Source of the DNA: Sphingomonadales bacterium UBA7473
GTDB lineage: Bacteria; Pseudomonadota; Alphaproteobacteria; Sphingomonadales; Sphingomonadaceae
Reading direction: 5' to 3'
Assembly: GCA_002478575.1 (NCBI GenBank)
Contig: DLOX01000084.1
Location: 1-8,093, forward strand
DNA: 8,093 bases
Shown: positions 1 to 6,452 of the stretch, in pieces
How positions within the stretch are numbered: position 1 is the stretch's first letter
Layout: each line of letters opens with the position of its first letter
Position numbers and translations under genes: made by a program
Notes under the pieces: generated by a model
What the model saw: the letters and a program-made list of their open reading frames with translations, nothing else
Databases searched by the model: none
What the model was told of the DNA's origin: nothing

Positions 1-125
1 CGAAGCCGCGAAGCCGCGAAGGAATAGAATCCGTGGCTAAATATCTGGGCGATCATTTGGCAATTCGTATCGGCGCTGTGCGCATTCAGCGCCACATCCT
101 TCGCGCCTTCGCGGCTTCGCGTGAG
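1..125. repeat. Inverted-repeat intergenic element (left arm truncated at window edge)
   Basis: The left arm, 1-23, consists of an 8-bp unit (CGAAGCCG) repeated about 2.75 times. The right arm, 97-119, is its reverse complement with one mismatch in 23 bases. On the minus strand the right arm continues outward as CTCACG, ending at about 125, so the left arm probably also continues beyond position 1. The arms enclose about 73 bp of lower-GC sequence containing its own small hairpin at 72-93. The element lies just downstream of the purM stop codon. Units of this kind (GCGAAGCCGCGAAGG) resemble short intergenic repeats that I recall as scattered through sphingomonad genomes; that part is recollection and was not checked. 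No transposase is visible, so it could be a REP/BIME-like or MITE-like element. Confidence 0.7.
72..93. repeat. Small hairpin inside the inverted-repeat element
   Basis: A perfect 7-bp stem, GGCGCTG at 72-78 and CAGCGCC at 87-93, encloses an 8-base loop. There is no T-run on either side, so it does not look like an intrinsic terminator. It sits near the right end of the spacer between the two arms of the larger inverted repeat. Confidence 0.6.
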
Positions 126-153
126 ACAAAACCGAGACTCAGATGCCTCTAGA

Positions 154-1260
154 TCAGCCATTATGAACCGCTGTCCATTCAGCCATCGCGCTCCAAGTCT
201 CGACGCTACCCGATACTGTGCAGCCCTTTTCCCCCGCTGCGATATCGCCGATGCGGAACACAGTCTCACCAGCCTCTTCCAGCGCCGCAGTCACTGCGTC
301 AGCATCTTCAGGTGCCACCACCACGGCCATGCCAATCCCGCAGTTGAATGTCCGCGCCAATTCTTCCGGTTCAATATTCCCTTGGGCTTGTAAGAAAGCC
401 ATCAGGCGTGGCAGCGGCCAAAGATCGGCATTCACATGAGCGTGCAAACCTTCAGGGAGCACGCGCGGTATATTCTCAAGCAAACCACCGCCGGTGATAT
501 GCGCCATCGCATGGATTTTGCCCGCCCGAACCTGCGGCAACAGCGATTTCACATAAATCCGGGTTGGTGCCATCAGCGCATCGATCAACAGCGTCTCAGG
601 ATCGAACAGGGCAGGGCGGTTGAGCTTCCAGCCTTTGTCAGTCGCCAAACGGCGCACAAGTGAAAAACCATTGCTGTGCACGCCCGACGAGGCCAGCCCC
701 AAGATCACATCGCCCGCCGCGACTTTGTCCGCCGTCAGCACTTGATCCCGCTCGACCGCACCCACGCAGAAGCCCGCCAGATCATAGTCGCCGTCTGCGT
801 ACATGCCGGGCATTTCGGCCGTCTCTCCCCCAATCAAGGCGCATCCGGCTTGCTTGCAGCCTTCGGCGATACTGGCAACGACTTGAGTCGCGACATACGT
901 GTCCAATTTGCCGCTGGCATAATAATCAAGGAAGAAAAGCGGCTCGGCACCTTGGACGATTAGATCATTGGCGCACATGGCGACCAGATCGATTCCCACA
1001 CCATCATGCTTGCCCGATTCGATGGCAAGTTTCAGCTTGGTGCCAACACCGTCATTGGCCGCAACCAGTAACGGATCCTTGAAACCCGCTGCGCGCAGAT
1101 CAAAAAAGCCCCCAAATCCGCCAAGGTCCGCATCTGCGCCCGGTCTCCGCGTGGCCTTGGCAAGCGGCGCAATCGCGCGGACGAGAGCGTTCCCGGCAGC
1201 GATCGAAACCCCTGCTTTGGCATAAGTATAAGGTTCGGGTTGGTTGTGCTTATTATCCAT
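154..1260 (-). CDS. purM: Phosphoribosylformylglycinamidine cyclo-ligase (AIR synthetase)
   Basis: PurM catalyses the ATP-dependent ring closure of FGAM to 5-aminoimidazole ribonucleotide, the fifth step of de novo purine synthesis, in the cytosol. The 368-residue product has the family hallmarks in order: AGVSIAAGN near 16-24, the FGGFFDL loop (49-55), DGVGTKLK (70-77), the GIDLVAMCANDLI segment (89-101), GGETAEMPGMY (144-154), SSGVHSNGFSLVR (191-203) and HITGGGLLENIPRVLP (254-269). Length is slightly above the roughly 345 residues of E. coli PurM because of a short N-terminal extension. I chose the ATG at 1260 because the sequence from there (MDNKHNQ) leads directly into the conserved domain; an in-frame extension to 1311 would overlap the divergent gene. 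No strong Shine-Dalgarno site precedes it. purN would be expected next, to the left of the window, but only the repeat element is visible. Confidence 0.97.
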   Translation of the reverse strand: MDNKHNQPEPYTYAKAGVSIAAGNALVRAIAPLAKATRRPGADADLGGFGGFFDLRAAGFKDPLLVAANDGVGTKLKLAIESGKHDGVGIDLVAMCANDLIVQGAEPLFFLDYYASGKLDTYVATQVVASIAEGCKQAGCALIGGETAEMPGMYADGDYDLAGFCVGAVERDQVLTADKVAAGDVILGLASSGVHSNGFSLVRRLATDKGWKLNRPALFDPETLLIDALMAPTRIYVKSLLPQVRAGKIHAMAHITGGGLLENIPRVLPEGLHAHVNADLWPLPRLMAFLQAQGNIEPEELARTFNCGIGMAVVVAPEDADAVTAALEEAGETVFRIGDIAAGEKGCTVSGSVETWSAMAEWTAVHNG

Positions 1261-1320
1261 TTTTGTGCTGCTAGCGACATCCCCCTTGGATTTCCACGCC
1301 CAACACGCCAAAAGGGCCTC

Positions 1321-2565
1321 GTGATCGAAGTTCGTCGCCTGTTTAAGAACCTGCCTATCCTGCTCGCACTGCTATTTTCCGCAGTGGGTGCAGTGGTTTA
1401 TGCCCAAATCGAAGGGGGCGATCGGGGAATCGCGCCTATTGATACAGCAAGCGGCTTGGAAGTTTCTGGCATCGTCGTTGATGTTAGTGCGCGCTCCGCT
1501 GATGCTGCTCGCTATGGCGGATGGAGAGAGGCGCAGCGCAAGGGTTGGCGCTTGCTCTGGACCAAATATCATGGCGGCGGGGCGCCCGGCTTGTCGGACG
1601 GCGCGCTTGATTCGATTGTCTCTTCGATTGTTGTCGAAGAAGAACAGATTAGCGCGACCCGCTACATTGCGCGGCTGGGCGTGATCTTTGATCGTGTGCG
1701 GGCTGCAGAGATTTTGGGCGTTGGCGGTGGGCGAACGCGCTCTGCGCCGATGCTCGTCATTCCCATCATGTGGGAAGGCGGCACACCGATCAGTTTTGAA
1801 CAGCGGACATCGTGGCAAAAGGCGTGGGCGACATACAGCATGTCGAACAGCGCGATCGATTATGTCCGTCCGTCAGGTACGGGCGCTGATCCTTTGCTGC
1901 TTAACGTTGGCCAAATTGGTCGTCCCGGTAGACGCTGGTGGAGGGCGCTGCTGGATCAATATGGCGCGGCTGACGTTGTGATCCCAACCGTGAAGCTCGA
2001 ACGGCGTTGGCCGGGTGGGCCAGTCGTCGGGCATTTTTCTGCGCGCTTTGGCCCAGATAACCGGCTGCTCGATACGTTCAGCCTGACGGCGCCCAACGCG
2101 GCGGGCATCCCCAAGATGATGGAAGCTGCGATCACGCGGATCGATGGGATTTATGCCAATGCCTTGGCAACGGGCCTGCTGCGGCCAGATCAATCTTTGA
2201 TCATCGAACAGCCTGTCGAGCCGGACGCGCCGACCATGGAAGAAGATAGTGGTTTGACGCCTGAGACTCCGTCTGAAGATGCCGCGGGCGATGAAGATGA
2301 AGGCGACGAGCCAAAAGCTGCTGCTGAAATCTCAACCTTCACTATCCAGTTTGAAACGCCTGATGTTGGTTCGGTGAGCGCGACAGAATCGGCAGTGCGC
2401 GGCATTCCAGGTATCAAGTCAGCATCAACCACCAGCCTTGCCTTGGGCGGTGTATCCGTGATGCGCGTTTCTTTCGCAGGCGATGCAGGTATGCTCCGCC
2501 TCGGTTTGGCCGCACGAGGCTTCTCAGTCTCCGAAGGGGGTGGCGGCTTTAGGATCAGTCGCTGA
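1321..2565 (+). CDS. Secreted or membrane-anchored DUF2066-like protein with acidic linker and C-terminal alpha/beta domain
   Basis: The 414-residue product starts with a basic stretch and a hydrophobic segment (about residues 10-28) ending in VVYAQ, so it is exported or N-terminally anchored. Residues about 47-290 look like the DUF2066 type: a strand, then a helix with GWREAQRKGWRLLW (67-80), then further alternating strands and helices. An acidic, Pro/Asp/Glu-rich linker follows (about 299-333). The last 78 residues suggest a beta-alpha-beta-beta-alpha-beta fold resembling a heavy-metal-associated domain, but with no CxxC, so metal binding is not supported. The start is a GTG at 1321, preceded by AAAGGG four bases upstream. 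An in-frame ATG at 1240 would overlap the 5' end of purM and place 27 atypical residues before the signal sequence. The gene lies 5 bp upstream of hdaA, probably in one operon. The molecular function is unknown. Confidence 0.8.
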   Translation: MIEVRRLFKNLPILLALLFSAVGAVVYAQIEGGDRGIAPIDTASGLEVSGIVVDVSARSADAARYGGWREAQRKGWRLLWTKYHGGGAPGLSDGALDSIVSSIVVEEEQISATRYIARLGVIFDRVRAAEILGVGGGRTRSAPMLVIPIMWEGGTPISFEQRTSWQKAWATYSMSNSAIDYVRPSGTGADPLLLNVGQIGRPGRRWWRALLDQYGAADVVIPTVKLERRWPGGPVVGHFSARFGPDNRLLDTFSLTAPNAAGIPKMMEAAITRIDGIYANALATGLLRPDQSLIIEQPVEPDAPTMEEDSGLTPETPSEDAAGDEDEGDEPKAAAEISTFTIQFETPDVGSVSATESAVRGIPGIKSASTTSLALGGVSVMRVSFAGDAGMLRLGLAARGFSVSEGGGGFRISR

Positions 2566-2570
2566 TCGGA

Positions 2571-3200
2571 ATGGATCAATCCGTTCTGCCCTTTGATTGG
2601 CCTGCCCCTGAGTCGAAAGATGATTTCATCATCACGGCGGCCAATGCGGATGCCGTCAAATGGTTGGAGCATCCAGCGACTTGGCCGGTGCGTGCGACTT
2701 TGCTGACCGGCCCGCGCAAATCGGGCCGCAGTTTGCTGGGGCGGATCATGGCGACCAAGATCGGCGCGACCATGATCGATGATGCTGAAACGCAGCGCGA
2801 GGCGGATATTTTCCACCGCTGGAATCTGGCGCAGGAAGAGCGCAAGCCATTGATCCTGATCGCCCTTTATCCGCCGCCCAAATGGCGGATCGCCCTGCCG
2901 GATTTGGCATCGCGCCTGAAAGCAACGCCGCATGTCGCCATTTCAGATCCGGATGATTTGCTTGTCCGCATGCTCATGGAAAAGCTGCTGGCCCAGCGCG
3001 GCCTTCACCTAAAGCCGGAAGTGGCGGCCTATGTGATTGCGCGGGTTGAGCGCAGCTATGTGGGTATCATCCGTTTTATCGATGCGTTGGATAATGCGGC
3101 GCTCGCGCAAAAGCGCAGCCTCAGCATTGCTTTGGCGAAGCAAGTGCTGATCCGGATCGGCATGGAGGAAGAGCAGCTGAAACTTCCGGGGACGGAGTGA
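2571..3200 (+). CDS. hdaA: DnaA regulatory inactivator homologue HdaA (Hda family)
   Basis: Hda-family proteins bind the DNA-loaded sliding clamp and stimulate ATP hydrolysis by DnaA, preventing re-initiation of replication. The 209-residue product begins with QSVLPF (residues 3-8), which fits the QxxLPL-type clamp-binding motif of Hda. A modified Walker A follows, GPRKSGRS (47-54), with Arg in place of the usual Lys, as in E. coli Hda. Walker B is MIDDAE (68-73), and a box VII-like segment, RVERSYVGIIRFIDALD (158-174), contains a candidate arginine finger at R161. The C-terminal helix, about 183-195, resembles the DnaA lid region. The DnaA DNA-binding domain IV is absent, as expected. Length fits alphaproteobacterial HdaA. 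The ATG comes 5 bp after the preceding stop with CGGA just upstream, suggesting cotranscription. The 3' end converges on a minus-strand gene 24 bp away. Confidence 0.92.
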   Translation: MDQSVLPFDWPAPESKDDFIITAANADAVKWLEHPATWPVRATLLTGPRKSGRSLLGRIMATKIGATMIDDAETQREADIFHRWNLAQEERKPLILIALYPPPKWRIALPDLASRLKATPHVAISDPDDLLVRMLMEKLLAQRGLHLKPEVAAYVIARVERSYVGIIRFIDALDNAALAQKRSLSIALAKQVLIRIGMEEEQLKLPGTE

Positions 3201-3224
3201 CGCCCGGTGGTTTCGTCTGCTCAT

Positions 3225-3914
3225 TCAATAATTGTTGTTGTTCAAATTCACGGCAGGTTTTGTTGAGACTGAGGGAGCCGTCGACACCGAGGGGGCGACT
3301 GAGGTTTTCCCTCGCGTGTTACCATGGGCAACATAGGCGTCATCAGGCGCGCCTGAGGTCCGAGCATAGCCAGGATGCTCTAGGTCATCATAATTGGTTG
3401 GGCTGGCCAGATCGGCTTTGATTTCGTCCGCATGAGTGATGGCATAGGCCGCAACCGCTGCCGCCACCTTGCGTTCGTCATAGCCCCGGCCCTGCATTTT
3501 TGACGAGATTTGTTCCTCCATCGCCATGCGCGCGGTTTGAACCAACAGTCCACGATTGTTAAACTCTCGACCTTGCTTCGCGAACTTGCCTTCTTCTGCG
3601 CCAATGGCATCCACGGTGACGCGAGTCTTAGTGCCATCTTCGCCTTCGGGTGTCACAGTCGCAACAAAGCGAGCAATCTCATGACCATATTCGGTGAGCT
3701 TCCAAGTCACTGACTGGTTTGTGACGCGGCTGACGCGCACTTCCGATCCCTTGGCACGATTGACCGTTTTCTTCAGGTCGTCGGGAATATTGGTGCGTGC
3801 AATGACGGCATAGACCTGATCAACTGGCATATCATAAACATCCCCCGGCTGGCCGCCTGAACAGGCTGAAAGCGCTAAAGAGGCTGCGCAAAGCATGAGA
3901 GTAGGCCATTTCAT
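3225..3914 (-). CDS. Hypothetical lipoprotein (paralogue-like partner of the upstream gene)
   Basis: I do not recognise a named family. The 229-residue product has a clear lipoprotein signal: MKW, a hydrophobic core, and the lipobox LSAC with Cys18 followed by Ser, suggesting attachment to the outer membrane by the usual +2 rule. Residues about 28-140 form an alpha/beta region containing VYAVI (34-38), a TPE motif (88-90) followed by GTKTRV (94-99), and an amphipathic helix (about 123-140). The C-terminal third is Ala-rich and then low-complexity, with the repeated hexapeptide APSVST (207-212 and 213-218) and an Asn-rich tail. The ATG at 3914 is chosen because AAAGGAA lies 8 bases upstream and the lipobox fits; an extension to 3968 would overlap the upstream gene. 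It follows that gene by 16 bp, so the pair is probably an operon. Confidence 0.8.
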   Translation of the reverse strand: MKWPTLMLCAASLALSACSGGQPGDVYDMPVDQVYAVIARTNIPDDLKKTVNRAKGSEVRVSRVTNQSVTWKLTEYGHEIARFVATVTPEGEDGTKTRVTVDAIGAEEGKFAKQGREFNNRGLLVQTARMAMEEQISSKMQGRGYDERKVAAAVAAYAITHADEIKADLASPTNYDDLEHPGYARTSGAPDDAYVAHGNTRGKTSVAPSVSTAPSVSTKPAVNLNNNNY

Positions 3915-3930
3915 CGGGCGAGTTCCTTTC

Positions 3931-4482
3931 TTAGCGGAAGAGCGACTTTTTATTGTCTTGGGTTTCATTGATCAGGCGCTTCAACTGAAAGCCATGCGAT
4001 GGCGTGCGCCGGGCGTTGATGGCGTCCAATGCGGCTTCGATGTCCTTCGTGATCGCTTTGTCGAGTGACCATTCGTTGACACGGCCTGTCAAAGTTTGGG
4101 CAAGCCTATCTGCGTTGAAGCGCACTTCAATCTTTGATCCAGCACCAGCCGCTTCAGGCGTGATCTTGGCGTTCAGGGTCATGTAGAGCTTTGAAGGCGT
4201 GGAGACGACCAAGCGGATCGATTGTGGCTTCTGCCCGGAAAGCGAGATGCGTGGGCGCCCACCATCTGCCAGCATGCGATCCAGCCGATCATAAGGCGCA
4301 CTTGCGAAATAGCGTTCAAGCTGATTGTAAACGCGGCGCGGATCTTCGCCCGAACGGTAAGTGATTTCGTTGCGGTCTTCGACAAGGCCTTTGAGGCCTT
4401 TATAGCCCGTCCAGCCCATATAAGAGCATGATCCCACGAACAGCAGGAACGCCATCCCCACAACCGCCAGACAGGATTTCAT
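3931..4482 (-). CDS. Hypothetical exported protein, possible lipoprotein
   Basis: No named family is recognised. The 183-residue product begins with MKS and a hydrophobic stretch (4-18) ending in VGSC, an acceptable but weaker lipobox with Cys19. It is either a lipoprotein or N-terminally anchored. A helix beginning at VYNQLERYF (51-59) leads into a strand-rich stretch with TPE at 108-110 and GSKIEV at 115-120, then a helix at about 139-157. This order matches the downstream lipoprotein. The end is basic and Asn/Gln-containing. The ATG at 4482 is preferred, with a G-run about six bases upstream; the alternative is a TTG at 4515 that would add 11 residues before the signal sequence. The gene lies 16 bp upstream of its partner and 64 bp downstream of the DoxX gene. 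Confidence 0.75.
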   Translation of the reverse strand: MKSCLAVVGMAFLLFVGSCSYMGWTGYKGLKGLVEDRNEITYRSGEDPRRVYNQLERYFASAPYDRLDRMLADGGRPRISLSGQKPQSIRLVVSTPSKLYMTLNAKITPEAAGAGSKIEVRFNADRLAQTLTGRVNEWSLDKAITKDIEAALDAINARRTPSHGFQLKRLINETQDNKKSLFR

Positions 4483-4521
4483 GCTACGCCCCCGCACATT
4501 TACATGGAGAAACAATTAGGC

Positions 4522-4554
4522 GCTAAGCGTAAGGATAGGGTTAATGCTAAGCGT
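4522..4554. repeat. 9-bp direct repeat between the DoxX gene and the exported-protein pair
   Basis: GCTAAGCGT occurs at 4522-4530 and again at 4546-4554, 24 bp apart start to start. The second copy covers the stop codon of the DoxX gene. Both copies lie roughly 40-72 bp upstream of the start of the minus-strand exported-protein gene, where an operator or promoter could be. Two 9-mers this close may also be chance. No convincing -35/-10 pair was found around them. Confidence 0.4.
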
Positions 4555-4951
4555 TGGAACCGCGAAAGGGCCAATTAATTAACGTGCCCACCCATAGCGC
4601 CCACCACACAAAAACTGGCTGAAACGCAAGGCGTGGCGCGTGATAGCCCCAACCCAGCGTTGTTCCGCCAATCTCTATCGCATTGATCGCGTGGTTGATG
4701 TTGGCCGGATAGACACAGACAGCATAGAGCGCGAGGCCAATGCCCGCCGCCTTTCGAAAGCGTGGGATCAATAGGCCAATGGCCCCGGCGATTTCTGCAA
4801 TGCCAGTGAAAGCCACCACTTCGGGCGTGAATGGCACCCAGCCTGGTGTGATCTTGATGAAACCTTCCGGAGACCGCAAATGGGCAACTCCAGCTAGAAA
4901 ATAGAAGAGGGCCAGCACCCATCGTGCACCAATGCGCGCTTTTTCAATCAC
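4547..4951 (-). CDS. DoxX family membrane protein
   Basis: This is a small integral inner-membrane protein of the DoxX superfamily, a group of four-helix proteins of mostly unknown biochemical role, some linked to redox or thiol metabolism. The 134-residue product has four hydrophobic segments, at about 9-25, 45-62, 68-86 and 110-127. It shows the features of one DoxX subgroup: FYFLAGVAHL in helix 1, a glycine-rich GIAEIAGAIGLLIP in helix 2, YPANINHA (81-88) after helix 3, and RLAFQPVFVWWALW at helix 4. The start is a GTG at 4951, fixed by a strong GGAGG site. The 3' end lies 64 bp from the exported-protein pair on the same strand, which could share its transcript. A 117-bp gap separates it from the divergent OB-fold gene. 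The substrate is unknown. Confidence 0.87.
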   Translation of the reverse strand: MIEKARIGARWVLALFYFLAGVAHLRSPEGFIKITPGWVPFTPEVVAFTGIAEIAGAIGLLIPRFRKAAGIGLALYAVCVYPANINHAINAIEIGGTTLGWGYHAPRLAFQPVFVWWALWVGTLINWPFRGSNA

Positions 4952-4957
4952 TTATGT

Positions 4958-4962
4958 CCTCC
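4958..4962 (-). promoter_or_regulatory. Strong ribosome binding site fixing the GTG start of the DoxX gene
   Basis: On the minus strand GGAGG (plus-strand CCTCC) is followed by six bases and then GTG at 4951-4949. It is the best Shine-Dalgarno match in the window and decides the non-ATG start. Confidence 0.8.
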
Positions 4963-5068
4963 ACCTTTTTTCTTGTCGAAAGAGGCTAGCAGTTTGTAGA
5001 ACGAACGCCATCCCCTTCGGTTCTTTCGTCCAAAGGGCAGCATTAGAAATGATAAGGGTTCGGGTCTC

Positions 5069-5905
5069 ATGAAAATATATGCATTGGCTGCGGGAGCCAT
5101 GGTTTGCTCCGTTCCAGCTGCGGCACTTGCAGGGCCGTGTGAAGATGGCTTTGTCAAAAAGGGCTCTGCCATTGGCGGGCTGAAGTTCACGGCATCGATC
5201 ACCGTGCCAGACCTGACACCTGCCAGCGCCATCTACCAAATGAAGGGCTTAGCGCTCGGCAAAGGCTATGACGTGCTGACCGAAGAAGCCGAGGATGGCT
5301 CAATGCTGATTGAGCAATCGCAGACGCAAAAGGCGCGGTCCTTCCCGATCATCGTCACGGCGACCACGGCAGCAAAGGTCGGCACCGTCACCATGCAGGC
5401 CAATTTGCGCGGCGGCATGATGACCAAGGATGAAGCCGCGAAGGCCGAAATGTGCTCCATGCTCAATCAATTGAAGGGCGGGAAAGCTGGGCTTGCTCTG
5501 GCTGCGAAAGGCCGCACCGCGTCCGCTGCTCCGTCCGCTCCCACCAAGATCGGGGCCATGGTCCTGTCCATGCGTCTATCGGGTGAAAAGAATAAGAACC
5601 CAGCGGCCATTCCTCTGCGTTACAAAGGCAAGAGCTTCACCATCGACGGGACGGTTGATGCAATTGCGAAGGATGGCGATACCTATCGCATCGATTTCTA
5701 CGTGCCAGAGCCGCACGAACAAGTGCTTCTTTTGCCCGGCCAAGCCAATTTCAAAACCGATATCAGCTGCTTGATGGCGAAAGGGCAAGCAGCTTACTCG
5801 CTATCATTGAAGCCCAAGAAATCGGTAAAGCTCACTGGCACTTTTCACCGCTATCGCGACTATCCGCCGATCATGTGGCTAAGCGATTGCCGACCAGCGG
5901 AGTGA
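5069..5905 (+). CDS. Periplasmic two-domain protein with C-terminal OB-fold (tRNA_anti-like) domain
   Basis: The 278-residue product starts with a signal peptide ending in AALA, probably cleaved after Ala21, so it is exported. The N-terminal domain (about 22-140) is unrecognised: a strand and helix pattern with Cys24 and Cys129. An Ala/Pro/Ser linker at about 141-158 separates it from the C-terminal domain (about 162-275). That domain fits the tRNA_anti-like OB-fold pattern: NPAAIPLRYKGKSFTIDGTV (177-196), a strand ending DFYVPEP, Cys234, a KSVKLTGTF strand (251-259) and a terminal WLSDC with Cys274. Despite the family name, these secreted OB-folds are not expected to bind tRNA; they may bind ligands or proteins. 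AAGGG lies 10 bases before the ATG. The gene is divergent from the DoxX gene and converges, 7 bp apart, on apt. Function is unknown. Confidence 0.82.
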   Translation: MKIYALAAGAMVCSVPAAALAGPCEDGFVKKGSAIGGLKFTASITVPDLTPASAIYQMKGLALGKGYDVLTEEAEDGSMLIEQSQTQKARSFPIIVTATTAAKVGTVTMQANLRGGMMTKDEAAKAEMCSMLNQLKGGKAGLALAAKGRTASAAPSAPTKIGAMVLSMRLSGEKNKNPAAIPLRYKGKSFTIDGTVDAIAKDGDTYRIDFYVPEPHEQVLLLPGQANFKTDISCLMAKGQAAYSLSLKPKKSVKLTGTFHRYRDYPPIMWLSDCRPAE

Positions 5906-5912
5906 GTGAGGC

Positions 5913-6452
5913 TTAGTCGCCTTCAAACTCCATGAGCGAGCGCGGGTTAACGCCTGCGCTTCGTAACTTGGCGGCACCGCCCAAGTCTGGCAAATCGATC
6001 AAGAAGCGGGCTTCGGTAACAATCGCGCCTTGCCCGCGAATGAGCGAAATCCCGGCAAGGGCAGTGCCTCCGGTTGCGATCAGATCATCGACGAGCAGCA
6101 CGCGCATGCCGGGCTTTACCGCGCCAACATGCATCTCGATCCGGTCCGTTCCATATTCGAGCGCATAGTCAATGCCGACTTTCTCGCCCGGAAGCTTCGA
6201 TGGTTTGCGGAGCATCAGCTTGCCCTTTGTGAGCGCATAAGACAGCGCAGAGGCGACGACAAAGCCCCTTGCTTCAATCCCCGCGATTAGATCGACTTCG
6301 CTTGCGTCAAAAGTTTCAATCATCCGATCAATGCTCAGCCTAAACCCAGCGCCATCCAACAGCAGGGTTGAGACATCGCGGAACATGATACCGGGCTTCG
6401 GATAGTCCGGGATATTGCGCACGAGCGCTGCGAGATCGGCATTGTTGGTCAT
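5913..6452 (-). CDS. apt: Adenine phosphoribosyltransferase
   Basis: Apt converts adenine and PRPP to AMP and pyrophosphate, the cytosolic purine salvage reaction. The 179-residue product, close to the 183 of E. coli Apt, carries the N-terminal signature IPDYPKPGIMFRDVSTLL (14-31), GIEARGFVVASALSYAL (58-74), the RKPSKLPGE loop (82-90), LEYGTDRIEMH (98-108) and the PRPP-binding motif VLLVDDLIATGGTA (118-131). Its ATG overlaps the stop codon of the upstream hydrolase gene as ATGA (6449-6452), with no clear Shine-Dalgarno site of its own, so translation is probably coupled. The 3' end meets the convergent OB-fold gene with 7 bp between stops, and I see no terminator there. Confidence 0.97.
   Translation of the reverse strand: MTNNADLAALVRNIPDYPKPGIMFRDVSTLLLDGAGFRLSIDRMIETFDASEVDLIAGIEARGFVVASALSYALTKGKLMLRKPSKLPGEKVGIDYALEYGTDRIEMHVGAVKPGMRVLLVDDLIATGGTALAGISLIRGQGAIVTEARFLIDLPDLGGAAKLRSAGVNPRSLMEFEGD

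Noticed and set aside
1..153. Open minus-strand frame reading through the inverted-repeat element and off the left edge
   Set aside because: It has no start codon with a well-spaced ribosome site, its composition follows the repeat units, and it resembles no protein I know. It is most likely a by-product of the repeat.
660..1082. Plus-strand open frame of 140 codons within purM
   Set aside because: It is antisense to a highly conserved purM region, and its Arg/Pro/His-rich translation is typical of a shadow frame.
1240..1320. Upstream ATG start (1240) for the DUF2066-like gene
   Set aside because: It would overlap the 5' end of purM and add 27 residues before a normal signal sequence; the GTG at 1321 with AAAGGG fits better.
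3201..3224. Terminator between the convergent hdaA and lipoprotein genes
   Set aside because: The 24-bp gap has no stem followed by a T-run on either strand.
4973..5002. Possible plus-strand promoter (TTGTCG, 18 bp, TAGAAC) before the OB-fold gene
   Set aside because: Each box matches consensus at only four of six positions, which is expected by chance in such a region.
4948..5239. Minus-strand open frames over the start of the OB-fold gene
   Set aside because: They are antisense to a gene with a clear signal peptide and domain pattern, and their translations have no recognisable features.
5432..5444. GAAGCCGCGAAGG inside the OB-fold gene matches the core of the repeat at 1-125
   Set aside because: It lies in frame within coding sequence for EAAKA, has no partner arm nearby, and is easily explained by common Ala/Glu/Lys codons.
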